Shown here one piece after another: positions 14,753 to 27,064 of a stretch of DNA of 64,000 bases. Position 1 is the first letter of the stretch; every line of letters starts with the position of its first letter. The notes under the pieces are model-generated. The model saw only the letters and a program-made list of their open reading frames with translations, ran no database searches and had not been told where the DNA came from. The stretch is from positions 1,178,001 to 1,242,000 of the forward strand of contig JAIXMF010000003.1 of assembly GCA_025201365.1 (NCBI GenBank), given 5' to 3'. This DNA is from Syncephalis plumigaleata (Eukaryota; Zoopagomycota; Zoopagomycetes; Zoopagales; Piptocephalidaceae). The translations under genes were made by a program, and so were the position numbers.

Positions 14753-15049
14753 AGTTCGTTGACTTTGAACACAAGGGATAAACAGCAGTAGTTGCACTAC
14801 AAGTGGTAGTAACAATAGGAAAGGAAATAGGTTGGCTAAAGGGAAGAAGTGTGTCGTTACCATTGAATAAGGAGAGGAGACTCGTTAAATAGACGATAAA
14901 TAATTGGTACGTAAGAGGCTAGCGATGTATGCGCTAGAAACAATGAGTGACGTAATTGAAAGAGAATAAAAAATCATATAAACGCGTATTTCTCTCTCTT
15001 TTTATATACCATTTTCTTCATTCAAGCAAATAATAAGGATTTTAAACAT
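14753..15049. other. Intergenic, PGI1 upstream and NOT2 3' flank
   Basis: Short AT-rich spacer. The part adjacent to PGI1 (14753-14863) is open in the PGI1 frame back to an upstream ATG. The rest contains T/C-rich sequence near 14990-15015 and nothing else recognisable. Confidence 0.5.
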
Positions 15050-17939
15050 TTAATTATTATTAGAATTTACGACTTCATTAGCCATAGGTGCAGTGGCTAC
15101 TAATGCTGCCGGTATCGTTGCTATTGCAGATACTGATGCTGTTGAAGATGCAGTAGTAGTAGTAGAGGAAGAAGGAGGAGGCGTAGTATTAGCTGTACCA
15201 TTCGTTGTAATAGTATTCATATTATTAGACGGTGTTGATGGTGGCATTACTAATGAGGGATTATTACCATGATTACTAGGACCGGTAATACTACCAAATA
15301 GACCCATGAGAGAGGCATGTGGTGTTTGCATCAATGGATTGTGTCCTAATAGATTCATATTACTTGCATTGTTGTTGATAGCGGTAGTAGCAGTAGCAGT
15401 AGCAGTAGATGTAGCAATATTTGAAGAAGGAGAAGGAATTGTTGCCGTAGCATTAGCAACTGCACCATGCAACATATTCGGAGGATGTTGATTGACAGCA
15501 CCTCGTTCCTCTAGTGCATCATACGCAATGACCGTTTCTTTCGTGACACGCTGCCAATGATGATGATCGAATATGATGAATCGACCTCGTTCGTGCGTTG
15601 CCGTTCTTTGTATGGAATCAAGTGCCGTGGCATCTTTGGTAAGCCACACGCCGTGTTCCTTATGATAGCGCCAATGTCGATTGTACAACTCCTGTGCTGC
15701 CGCATCTTGTAGTACATCCTGAGGCATGGCGTAGAAGATATAAAATAGAGTCTCCTCCGAAAATACAGACATTTTTTGTTGAGCAGGCGGTGCCGGTTGT
15801 ACAATGTAACAAGGCGGCAATCGATAGTCGGGCTCCACCGGTAGTTGACATGGCTCAGTCACGGTGGATGTTACTGTGGCGTATAATGGACTAGAGACAA
15901 TAATGAGTAATGACAATGATGGTAACAGGTGGGATACGCTCGCGTTCTACTTACTCGCCCAAATTCAAATTAATACCGAGGTTTGTTAGATCACTACCCA
16001 AGTGTAGCATGGTTAGATCGCCATTAGATCGGATAACATCGCGTAGTGCCAATAATCGCCAGCGTTGTGTAGGATCCGATGGCATACCCATTGAAAACTG
16101 AGATGACCCTGAATGCAAACCACTATTACTATTAGGCGGTATAGTGGTTGTAGCTGTAGCTGTTGCTGCTGTTGCTGTTGCCGTAGGTGCAGCCGCTGCT
16201 GCTAATGCTGTACCCATAGAATGTGCTGATGCCAGCGTATTATGTGTGGGATGATTATTAATTAGACCGGGTGTGGGTGGCACAAGAGGTGCAGCAGGTA
16301 ATGCACCTAATGGATGTTGTAACTGTAGCTGTTGTGACGATGCTAAATGTTCATGTGACGATGTAGGCAAGTAGTTGGGCGGGTGTGCACTCGGTGTAGA
16401 TGATATTGCTGCAGCAGTTAGCGATGCTAATAACGAAGAAGTAGCATTTGGATGCGATAACGTATTTTGTAGTTGATTGTGCATATGATTCGATTCAACG
16501 GTGCTAAGTGACGCTATAGCAGCAAATGATCGTATTGTATGATGAGTATTATTAGATAGAGTATTACTAGTATGATTACCATTTTGATTATAGTTATTCA
16601 GTACGATATCCGTTGCTGCTGCTAACGATACCGACGAAGGTGAGGAGGAAGGAGACGAAGATGATGTTACTATTGTAGAATTAGATAATTCCTATACAAG
16701 ATATGAATTAGTATATATGCATTACATGAATATTTATTGGAATCAATCAATCCACTTACAGTTCCTACAGATGATTTATCACGAGGACTAGCAGTATTAT
16801 TCGGTGTCGATGCATTCTGATGAGCAGCATGATTTGCCGCCATAATTCGACTTGCCATTGTCATGTGTGGATCAATCGTACTCCATGCACCATTAGCTAC
16901 CGTAGGATTATTGGGTACATGAGATGACCGTGCTAACATATACATTAATATAAATAATTCATTTCATATTCAATAACTCACCATGTGTGCCATTAGTATC
17001 TTCATCGACTACACCATTAATGCCGTTGACACGACGAGCCACCATCGCTGCAGTTGGTGTATCGTGCGGTGTAGCCGGTGTTGATCCCTGAGATCGATCA
17101 ATACTCTTGGTCATGGAATGATTTGGTGTCGATGTCGATGATGTTGACGTTGTTGGCTGAGAGACACCCAAGGCTGGAAAGTCTTCTAACGTGAATTCAC
17201 CCGTCTTACGCGTTGATGTCGATGATCCTGTAGCAGATGATGGTGGCATTGTTGTTGTTGTTGTTGTTGTCGCTGCTGCTGCTACTACTGCGGCAGCTGC
17301 AGCAGGTATAGACTGTCCTGTAAGCATTGCCATTGAATGATTTAGATCTAATTGTTGTCGAATATGATGATGATGGCATTATTATTAGACAATAAACAAT
17401 TAAAGCATTGCTTATAGCTTATATTCTACTTACGAGATGATACGCCAGTGGCTGTTCCAAAGTTCAATCCATGTGTCATAGATGAACCATTAGTGGCAGA
17501 TCCACCTAGTAATGCCGCGGCCAATGTCGTATTAGAAGCATGATCATTCTGACCACCATTCGTTGTAGGATGAGACGCTAAATATATAGTGGATGTGTGT
17601 GTTTTAGCTTAACTAGACAATGTAAATGTATTCATGATATCAATGCATGTAGATGTAGATGTATATATACCTATTGTATGTGCCATGCTATTCGATGCAC
17701 TAGAGGTGGAAGCAGGTGGCGTGGTACCTAGTGCGGGGAATTCCGACATATCAAGTACTGCCGGTGGTCGATTTCGCGGTGGTTGTCGCGATGCTAACGA
17801 AGGAGGAAACGCCCATGATGCCGTGGGTGTCGGCGTGCCGCCTAATGAATAATAAACAATGAATTCTTTATTCCATATCGCGTGATTGATACGCTACACG
17901 CGCTATCTCCTCCATAGACTTACCCGACCGATTTGCCAT
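15050..17939 (-). CDS. NOT2: CCR4-NOT complex subunit NOT2 (CNOT2/Cdc36)
   Basis: Scaffold subunit of the CCR4-NOT deadenylase complex. The start MANRSGG leads into DMSEFPALG; a second block, FTLEDFPALG, follows, both typical of the CNOT2 N-terminus. Near the C-terminus is the NOT box: ALRDVIRSNGDLTMLHLGSD, then after an intron FYIFYAMPQDVLQDAAAQEL, NRHWRYHKEHGVWLTKD and FDHHHWQRVTKE. Long Ala/Thr/Ser/Asn-rich linkers and a low-complexity tail of about 120 residues after the NOT box make it longer than yeast Not2. There are about seven exons. A 5'-UTR intron is likely at 17949-18024 (GTAAGT...ACTAG), just before the ATG at 17939. Confidence 0.9.
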
Positions 17940-18779
17940 CAACAAAATCTAGTCAGCTAATAATGAATACGCGTAATGATTAATAAATATATAAATATAT
18001 TTTGATATATACACGTTAACTTACCTGTTATTTGATAGAAATATATAAGTGTATCGCTTATCGTTTAATCAAATATTGAACGTTCAAATCACTGGTAATA
18101 ATCCTATTATCAACAAGCATAATGGTTACCTTTTATACTTTATATATATATATTACATTTTGTATGTGTATATATGCATAGTAAGTGCATTGATAGCATC
18201 CATTGTTGTGTTACAAGTTGCAATTCCAGTTAGTATAAATGTAAATATAATAAAAGGACCAGTTTACAGATGTGATTCCACAGGGTTCATCCTTATACTT
18301 GTAGTCATAGGAACGAGGCGTGACTTTCGGATCACTAATAGCTCGTGCATATAGAATAATAAAACTAGCTATTATACTATGATAACAAGCCAGTATGCTA
18401 CGAGAGTAGAGATAGCAATATGTACATTCTACAGTGAGGATTCCATAGCTAATTGCTTTCTAATATCGTTGTTTTTACATAGATGGTACCTGACAATATC
18501 ACGTAATCTGTCCTAATTGTTTATGGATGCTATCCACTACACTATATGCAGATTGCGACAGTTGTCTATACTACTTACCAGATAGCTTAGCAAGTAGTAG
18601 AAACGATAAGGATCCGTGTAGAGTGATAGATTGACGTAGGTGTGTGTGTGTGAGTGAAAGCGAAAGATGTGCATTTATTCATACACAAATCCACTCTTGT
18701 TTAAATACAGAATTTCATTACTATAGTATTTGTTATTAGTGTATTAACCTATAATCATGATATATTTTATTTCTTTGCT
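17940..18779. other. Intergenic with likely NOT2 5'-UTR intron
   Basis: The NOT2-proximal end holds a convincing non-coding intron on the minus strand (18024 down to 17949: GTAAGT, a GCTGAC-like branch site, TAG). The remainder is AT-rich upstream DNA and the 3' flank of BRO1, with no gene recognised. Confidence 0.55.
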
Positions 18780-19525
18780 TTAATCCAATAAATGACCAGT
18801 GATTGGTAATTGAGTAGGTGGATGTTGCTGTTGCTGTTGTTGTTGTTGTTGTTGTTGTTGAACCTGCGGTGACTGATAAGGTTGAGGCTGAATTGGTGCT
18901 TGTGCATAGGCAACGGGTGGAGGTGCGGTACCTGCTGTTATCTGACCATAACCTTGTGGCGCTGGTTGTGGTGGTGCAGGCGTGTAAGCATAAACAGGTT
19001 GTTGTTGTTGCTGTTGTGGTTGAGGTGGAGATACTGGATAGTTAGCCATATACACTGGTGCTTGCGTATATGGCTGGGATGCATAGATGGGTTGTGGTGG
19101 TTGTTGTTGTGCATATACATTAGCAGATGATTGTCCTCCTACTTGTTGATTTGTATTCTGCCATAACTGCTGCTGCTGCTGCTGAGGTTGAGGCTGTTGT
19201 TGTTGTTGAGGTACTTGTGTTGCCATCAAGGCTGGATGATACCCTAACGGTTGTTGTGGATGTTGCGATGGAATAGGCGATTGTGTATACATGGGTGCTT
19301 GAACATGTGCACTTGGTTGAGCAGGTGCCATCGATGCATAGAGCGGTTGTTGTGAAGTTGATCCTGTATACATAGGCTGCATACCAGGTGTACCTATCAT
19401 ACTTGTAGGGTGAACAACGTGTGGCATGCTATTATCACTGACTATTTGTCCTGCAGATGAATTGGATTGCGGTTGAGCAGACTGATTCATAGCAGTGTTA
19501 GTATTAGCATATCCTGGTGCTATAG

Positions 19526-19556
<31 letters not shown>

Positions 19557-22474
19557 ATGATGATGATATTGTTGAGCACCAAGTGGTCGATGTGCTAATG
19601 TCGGCGATATATTGTTAATGTTATTCATGTTGTTCATGTTATTATTAATCGCTGGATGATGCTGATGATTAACATGTCCAAATGTATCCATACTAGGAAT
19701 AGGTACACCTGATGGATTCGATGCTACAAATGCCGTTTGTTGTGCTATACCCGGATACATGGCTGGCGTAGTAATAGTCGTAGTAGTCGTATTGGTAGCT
19801 GCTGCTGCTTGTGTACCCGCTACTCCTAGATTAGCTAAACGATCCTCTAAATGACGCATAACATCAGAAGCTGTTGTATTATTTAGATCATTGGATGTCG
19901 TACTACTACTACCACCACCACCACCACCAATAGCAGCAGCAGCCATTACATTGGGTGAATGACCAAGGTTGCCAACATCATTGATGTGATTATTAGCAGC
20001 AGCAACGGCAGATGGCTCTAATAGACCAAGTTGCGCTTTAAGTGTATTAGCAGTTTGCCGACTACTATCGGCTTGCGCATTTACTACAAGTCGATTTCTC
20101 TCCTCTTTACGCTGCTTCGCATAGTCATGGGCACTCTGCTCTAGTGGACCCAATAGATCGCCTAAATCAACGTAGAACTCTACACCTTTACGTGCACCCT
20201 CTTTGGCCTCACGATACGCTTCGCCGGCCTGTTTGATACGTCGTTCCAGTTCATCGCGGTTCTTCTCGCTATTATCCCAGGCACGCTGGATACGCTTGGC
20301 TTCGGATGATTCCATTAGACGGCGGAACTTGCCCGTCAACTCCTGTACCAATGTTTGTTGCCGTTGCACAGTAGTGCCAATACGAGATGTATGGGCTCGG
20401 AACTTGTCCAGCTCTTGTTGGAATATTTGTTGCTGCGCTTGATCGGATGCTCGTTTATTAAGGATAAGCAAGTGACCAATGTCATCCTGTTGGATACGTT
20501 TCTTGAGGTCGTCCAACGTGTCACTACGTTCCTTTCGTACTTTGTTGAGACGCGCTAATGCCTCCTCTATATTGGCGACTAATTCCGGCAAAGCAGATCC
20601 CTCGCCTATATCGAGTAGGGCCGCTTCATCTCGTCTCCTGCCATGGTCACCATCGCCGTTTGAACGTGTAATCGCATCAAGGTAAAGGCGTTCCAGTACT
20701 TGATCAAGAGAACGACCGTTTGCTTGATTACTAGCACTAGCACTAGCATTAGCACTGCGTAATGCATCAATAAGCGTACGATGCTCCTCTAGTCGTTCGG
20801 CCAATCGACGATCAGTCTCCATGGCCTTCTCCAACGCGCTACGATGTGTACGGAGATCAGCGCGTAGTGCCGCTGTCCGTTGATCGGACGCTGGTTGCGC
20901 ACAGCTATCATTATGCGTGTTCATAAAGGCCTGCCATTCCGTGGCTTCGTCATCTAATATGCGCTGAACGCTAACCAGTTGTTCACGCATGCCCGATGAT
21001 AGTCCATCCAGTTGGGATACGAGTTCATCGACAGAAGCGCCGTTTGCTTCTTCGGCGGCAAGCCAACCGGCCAATCCGCGTATTTCCTCGCTTACTACGA
21101 GAAACGTTCGTTCAAGACTGTCTTCACCTTTGAATTTACGCAAACACCCAGGGAGATGCATGAATGCAAGTGCCGAGTCTAATTCGACATCTGCTTGCTC
21201 GCAACGATCGGTCGCGGCTCGCACCAATTTGGCCTTCTCCTCGGAATAGACCGACGCCTGTTCGTGCACCGCCAATGGCACTAATTTCTGGAAAATATCC
21301 GCTCCCACCACACGTGGTACTTCCGTGGCAGGGTAGATCTCGGAAATTGGTGTGGCTTTCACCGCACACAACTTGTCCAATGGAGGTAACGTGTCGGTGG
21401 ATGGTACCGCCGCATGATAGATCATATCGTTGTCGTTGATGGCCTGTTTCTTCGCCTCCACGGTCGAGGCGTGTAGTGAGCGCGCCATCTCCACGAGTGC
21501 CTGGCTTGTGTCGGTGGGTAGGGTTGGACAGGCCATATGGGAGAAGTTCGAGGAGAAGCTCGTCGCTTGTTTCAATGCATCTTTAGCCGCCGTCTCCGCT
21601 AAACTCAATCGCGCCACCCACTCGCCGTAGTTGCCTTCTGTCTCGCAAATGGCAGCACGTAGCTGTTGTGCAACCGCAGTGAAATAGCGTTGTTTCACCT
21701 GGCATGTCATCACCCAAGCACGGTCGAATATACCATTGTTGACGCCTTCCGATAGTGCCTCCTGCGTGGTGCCATATTGCCAGGCTAGCCATGCTGCTAG
21801 TCGCGCTCGAAGTGATGCCGATTTGCCTTCACTTCGTTCGAGTACACACTCCTGAGCTTGGGCTAGCATTAAACCGGAGAGGGCACGAACAGTATCCTTA
21901 TGAAGATCCTGCGTGGGCGCATGAAGAAAGTTGTCGTTAATGTAGATATAAATACCGGCTGCCGACTGGAAAGCATTATACGCGATGGATGATGGCGATG
22001 CTCCGCTTGACACCGCTTCCTTGGCAATACGCGGCTGTGAAGCGCCAATTGCTGAGATAACTGCGGCTAAATTGAAAATGGTGCAAGCTTTCTCGTAGGC
22101 CAGAGAATGTTGAGCCGTTGGACGACGAGTAAATGCATCATACCTGTTCGCGTTTATCAGTATATGTCTACCACAATTGTGTGTATGCGTGCTTACCAAT
22201 TAAATTGTATTTTAACGTGATGTTCATCAACAGGAAACCGTAAATCTAACAACTCCAATTGCCCAAAATAACGATATAAAAGATCCCGTCCTGTCGTGTC
22301 CTTGCCTGCACCACGTACATCTTGGCGTAGTCGGTTAAGCTGATGACATTCCTCGCGGTACTTGTCCGGGTCTTCCTGGTAGGCCAGCCCTATATGACGT
22401 CGCAACGGACCCACCCAGTCAACTTCATCGGTGCGCTTCAGTGGCGCATGGATAAACGGGCTTTGAAGTGACAT
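18780..22474 (-). CDS. BRO1: BRO1-domain ESCRT-associated protein (Bro1/ALIX family)
   Basis: About 1213-residue endosomal adaptor that binds ESCRT-III (Snf7) and helps cargo deubiquitination and multivesicular-body sorting. The BRO1 domain fills about residues 1-390 (DLLYRYFGQLELLDLRFPV; DAFTRRPTAQHSLAYEKA; IFNLAAVISAIGA). A helical V domain and coiled coil follow (RLRQDVRGAGKDTTGRD is within exon 1; FRRLMESSEAKRIQRAWDNS is in the coiled coil). The C-terminal about 450 residues are Pro/Gln/Tyr-rich with several poly-Gln tracts, as in fungal Bro1. Two exons: 22197-22474 and 18780-22143, with an intron of 53 nt that splits a Trp codon. The large second exon is uninterrupted, unlike several neighbours. 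Bro1 is preferred over Rim20/PalA because of the long Pro/Gln tail and the close DAFT/LAYEKA match. Confidence 0.92.
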
Positions 22475-23274
22475 TTTCTTAAATACAGTATACGTATACG
22501 TCAGAGACCAACTATTCACCGGGGAAAGAGCGAAGCAGTAAGAAATGCGATAGCTGCCGCTAGGGATGAAGGTGGTCAAAGAAAAAGGTAGAGTGGCACC
22601 TCTTTATAAGCAGGTCTCTGCTGGTAATGCGGAGGAATACACAAAAGAGAAGCGAGAACGAGAAGCAAGGATAAGTAGTCGCTAGTGCGGAATATGCGGT
22701 ATAAACCGCTAGATGCAAAAGACTATCAAAGGAAACGGTGTGCGTAATGAGAGTGAGAGAGAGGGAAGAGAGAGTTAAGCAGTAATAAAGTGAGCGGGAA
22801 AATGCGGATAATGTCCACGACATTAACCCCGTGACGAATTATAATGGTGATGTGATATGATGATAGCAAATTGCTCCTTTCTCGTTTACTTGTAATAATT
22901 AATGAGCATGTGATCGTATTCCATTGTTGATACGCTTATACACATCATTCTTTGTAGTTAGTTAACTTGTATCAATTGTATATTAGTGCGGTTATTTGAT
23001 GATGAGGTATAACCTTGTAGCCTATCCCAATATGACGAATGATAATGAGCGGACACTAATGGACGTGGATATATTTGTAATAATAGGATAGACAGAGACA
23101 ATGGTACCACAGTCACATTATGTATTCTTATTATTCATGTCATCAGTAATATGGACATTACTTCATGCATTGCATTCTGTTTACATCTAGTAGAAATGTA
23201 AGAATGTTACATTTATTAATCAAAACTAATACGTAGCAATATTTTATAATAATTAGTAAATAGTCAGGAGAAAG
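22475..23274. other. Intergenic, BRO1 upstream
   Basis: BRO1 promoter side and P2X 3' flank. It holds a purine-rich GAGAGAGAGGG tract near 22750-22770, is otherwise AT-rich, and has no gene or repeat family recognised. Confidence 0.5.
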
Positions 23275-26217
23275 TTAAACTTGCTCGAGAGAATAAGAGG
23301 AAGGATCGGATGAACCTAGCGCCTCCATGGCGTAGAGTGCATTGGCCAGGTAGTTATCACTATCGCTATAGCTACGATGAACCGGTCTTAGTGTGCCTGT
23401 GTCGGTGGCAGAACTTTCATCACGACTTTCATACACGCTTAAGGGTTCATTAGATGATGATGATGGTTCGTTCATATTCGAGAATTCACGATATGTATTC
23501 TCGGCTGTATTCATGGTAGGGTCTTCTTCATCTTCATCTTCATATTCTTCGTCATTGTCATCGATAGCAGCCATATACCCGGTATCGACACTTTTGTTAA
23601 TCTGTGGATTGAATGAAGCTAGAATACTTGGTATGATGTCTTCGTTTTCAGTATCCTCCACGACCACTTGTGGTATCGAGAACTGAGTGCCATTGGCCGA
23701 CACGTAAGACATGATCGTGTTATCGGCGGACAACACCCGTGATGGTGATGCTCCATTTATAGAGGTACGATTAGAATCTTGAATAAAACTCGTGATAACA
23801 TGAGATGCCGGCGTGCTAGGCATTGACATTCGTGGCCTACCGCGAGATGCATACGGTGTGACGGGTGCATTGGATGTCCACGAGTTACGTGAGCTTTCCG
23901 GCTCATAGCGGTAAGCGCGAGTGGCAGCAGCCGTGGACATTGACGATGGTGGATCACTCGTTGGTGGTAGATTACGTGATAGCGTCGATGATGGTACAAT
24001 CGATGGTTGATTCGCATGGAATGATGGATCATTATTCAGCATCTCACATGGTAGCGTGCTAGTAGTCTGACTAGTGCTCGAGATGTAGACCGGTGGCATA
24101 TCAGTTGGACTGGGCATCGCGACACTTAGATTGGAATGGTGCGTATTGGTGGGTTGTAGCGGCAATGAATTCGCCTCATCCAATGCAATGGATACCATAC
24201 TGTGATCGTCATCGCTATTCGACGATGAATGAGCTAACGCGCCATCATGACTCGTGTTGTCCCGCGGATGAAGTGATACACGTCTCTTGGACGAGCTAGT
24301 TTGATGCTCTTCCGTGTTCTCGGACAATCGATCCATAGAATGACGATTAGTCTGCATTTGAGGGGAATAGGAGGAATAGGAGGGTGGATCGCTGGTGGTT
24401 ATCGCTGTCTCGTTACGAGTTGGACGCGCGGACACTGGTAGCGAGCTTGTGCGTCTTCTTGGTTCCGACACGGAACGTGAAGACAGCGTAGAGTCGAGCG
24501 ATTGATTAGTCGGATTCATTACTCGAAGCAGGCTGAGACGACGTGGATGAGTGGAGCTGATGGCACCACCATTAAGTGCAAGTGCCGAGTTGAGCATGGT
24601 GGACTGGTGGGCCGTGTAGAAGGAGACATCGTCGTCAAGTGCGGCAACACCCAGGGGTCGGGCCTCTTTAATGCCGTTGTATAGCTCGAATTTACGAGCA
24701 TGATACAGGTAACGTTGTGGCAATATGTAGATCATGACAACTTCAATGAGCAACGATGCCACTGCTCCTAGTAAAAGCATGATGCACAGATACTTTAGAA
24801 GAGCGATAACGTTAAAGTGTCCAAATGATCCAGTTTGACGGAATATAATACGCACACTACAAACAGATATCAGACAGACACGGCATAGTATGAGTAATCT
24901 ATGTCATTGCCAAATAATTGGATATAGCAACTTACCCTTTACGTGTAACTTCCGTGACTAGCTCATTCGATGTGGGTACAATCTCTACACGATCCGTGTT
25001 CATTTCCTCGGCTGCCTCAACTCGATACGTGTAGGTGACCCCTTTTTTACTACCAGAAAAGAGATTAAAACGATTGCTATAGTCGATATACACTACTAGT
25101 ACGACACCACGTGTCCGAATATCATCTATCATTACAGTGTAGATATTAGTATATGATAGTCATTCTACAATTTATACTTACCAGTTAGATTAACGCCAGC
25201 CGCCTTAAGAAGTGTCGACAAAGGTATTCTCCTACTAGATGAATTTGCACTCGTACTATTGGTTTCTGTATCAGCGCTGCCATTGAAATTAATCAATGTG
25301 GTCGCATCGTCACTCGCGGGTTGATGAGCGGCTAACGAACCCTCGATATGACTCGAGTGATACGAGTGGCCGGTAACATGATCGCGAACCGTATGATTAA
25401 TGGCAATCTATTCAAGTTAGTATGAATGATGCCAATCGTAGTAACGAACAAGTTACCTCATGATCTTCGACGTAGCCGATAAAGTAGTTCACAGCACTTG
25501 ATCTACCATTGGTATAAATACAATTGTCGCTACCTCTAAGATCTACTGCTAGTGCGGCAGGCGTGGCATTACGAGGTAGAGCTGCACTAATGGGATTAGC
25601 TACACTTATAGTACGTGATGCTGCCGAACAATTGTTATTGCTAATGTAGGTAGTAATCTTCACCGATGTACTAATGTAAAGCTCTTGATTATTCGTATCT
25701 GGAAAGCTATTTATACGATTAGCCAATGACTAGCATGATGATGTGTACACTTTATTCGTTCATGTCACTTACGCAATTTGATTAACATCCCAAAAGACAC
25801 AACCGTCCTTCTCTTGACAATAGTCGGGAGTATTTCCATTGTGAATCGTTTTGACAAATTGCGATCGGACTACACCTAATGATTTGTATTGTTAATATGG
25901 CACTCATCATCATCATCATCATTGTTCTAGTTGTTGTCGGATTGCAAATTTACCTGGTACTGGTCTTTCGTAAACATTATACCGTTCATTGATCAGTAGA
26001 TCACATATAATAAATATACCAATACCGATGATTAAAAGAAAATACAGTATACCAAGACGACGATCACGGATCTGAACCATCTTTTTTGTATTGTAACTGG
26101 TATTATTATTATTATTACGAGTTAATAATAATGTATTAAACTAAATAGCGCCATTTCTACTTACGAGAAAATACCATCCCAGTCCCATCCACCTAAGCGG
26201 TTAGTAATGGACACCAT
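23275..26217 (-). CDS. P2X-type ATP-gated cation channel with long cytoplasmic tail
   Basis: Predicted trimeric ATP-gated channel. The N-terminal exon reads MVSITNRLGGWDWDGIFS. It joins SYNTKK, the Y-x-T-x-K motif diagnostic of P2X, just before TM1 (LGILYFLLIIGIGIFIICDL). The ectodomain contains several Cys (DYCQEKDGC, NNNCS, DNCIY), the LLKAAGVNLT segment, and VVLVVYIDYSNRF. It ends in VTRKGVRIIFRQTGSFGHF, the conserved pre-TM2 stretch. TM2 is about YLCIMLLLGAVASLLIEVVM, followed by ARKFELYNG. There are at least seven exons; the last starts near 24855 and encodes TM2 plus a Ser/Thr/Pro-rich tail of about 470 residues, far longer than animal tails. P2X homologues are known in basal fungi and amoebae, where they act on internal vacuoles or at the plasma membrane. 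Location here is not shown by the sequence. Confidence 0.85.
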
Positions 26218-27064
26218 TTTTAAGCAGTAACAATAACGATAGCAATAGCACAAATAAAGACACAACAGTAAATACACTGAAATAAAAACAGTAACGCAAC
26301 CAGGCGTAATACACAGAATAAACAGGGAGTAAGCAAGTATACAGTTTGCTACACAAAGGAAAAAAGAAGTAGAGAAAGTAGTAGTGGTAGAAGTAGAAAA
26401 GATAATACGGATATGGTTGACCGACCAGCGATCAAGCAATAGCACAGAGGGAAATAGACACAACTCTTCGAGTTAATGGATAAAAGGGAAAGAAAGGATA
26501 AAGATTGGACTTACTCGAGAGTAAAGGAATAAAATATACTGAATTGACATACAAATGGCAACCATCTGTTGTGCTCCTAAGCATTAAACACAAGCGGTAA
26601 CCTGCCCAGGAAGACCGCGTGATTTGGTCATTGTTGTCTTTAGATGTACGCATGCCCGTTTCAAGATGGCAACACTGCATGAGTTTATTGTCATGTTGTC
26701 AATGAACAAGACATGTCCACGCTGTTGCACAGACAGGCACTCCCTTCAATAATCATCACTCTTTTAATGTCGAGTGAACTAATGGATGAGTGAGTGAATG
26801 AATGAATGAGGTATGACACTATTCAATGCATGATTGCCATGCACACATCCATCCTACAAGCCCTTTTGCATACTTTCCCAATTTATTATATCTGAATGAA
26901 AACTGCAAGTCTATTGATCATGCTTTACAGCATCTTTATTATTCTTATTCTTCTTCTACTTGTTATTGGCAAAGGCCATTGAAAATAAATATGCATTATT
27001 ACTTTTCTCGCATCTTTTTATATTTATATAATTGTATTAGAACAAAACGAAAACACCCTCCAAT
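26218..27064. other. Intergenic, P2X upstream
   Basis: 5' flank of the P2X gene and 3' flank of GCP2. AT-rich, with a TGAATGAATGAATGAG microrepeat near 26793-26808. Several short open frames exist but none shows protein homology or exon structure. Confidence 0.5.

Noticed and set aside
18938-19130. Trp/Cys/Val-rich open frames on both strands over 18.8-19.1 kb
   Set aside because: They are antisense and shifted readings of the poly-Gln/Pro tail of BRO1; the in-frame reading continues a well-conserved 1139-codon exon.
26161-26463. Hydrophobic open frame extending upstream of the P2X start
   Set aside because: The part before the ATG at 26217 reads T/C-rich promoter DNA; P2X homology starts at MVSITNRLGGWDWDG and continues only after splicing.
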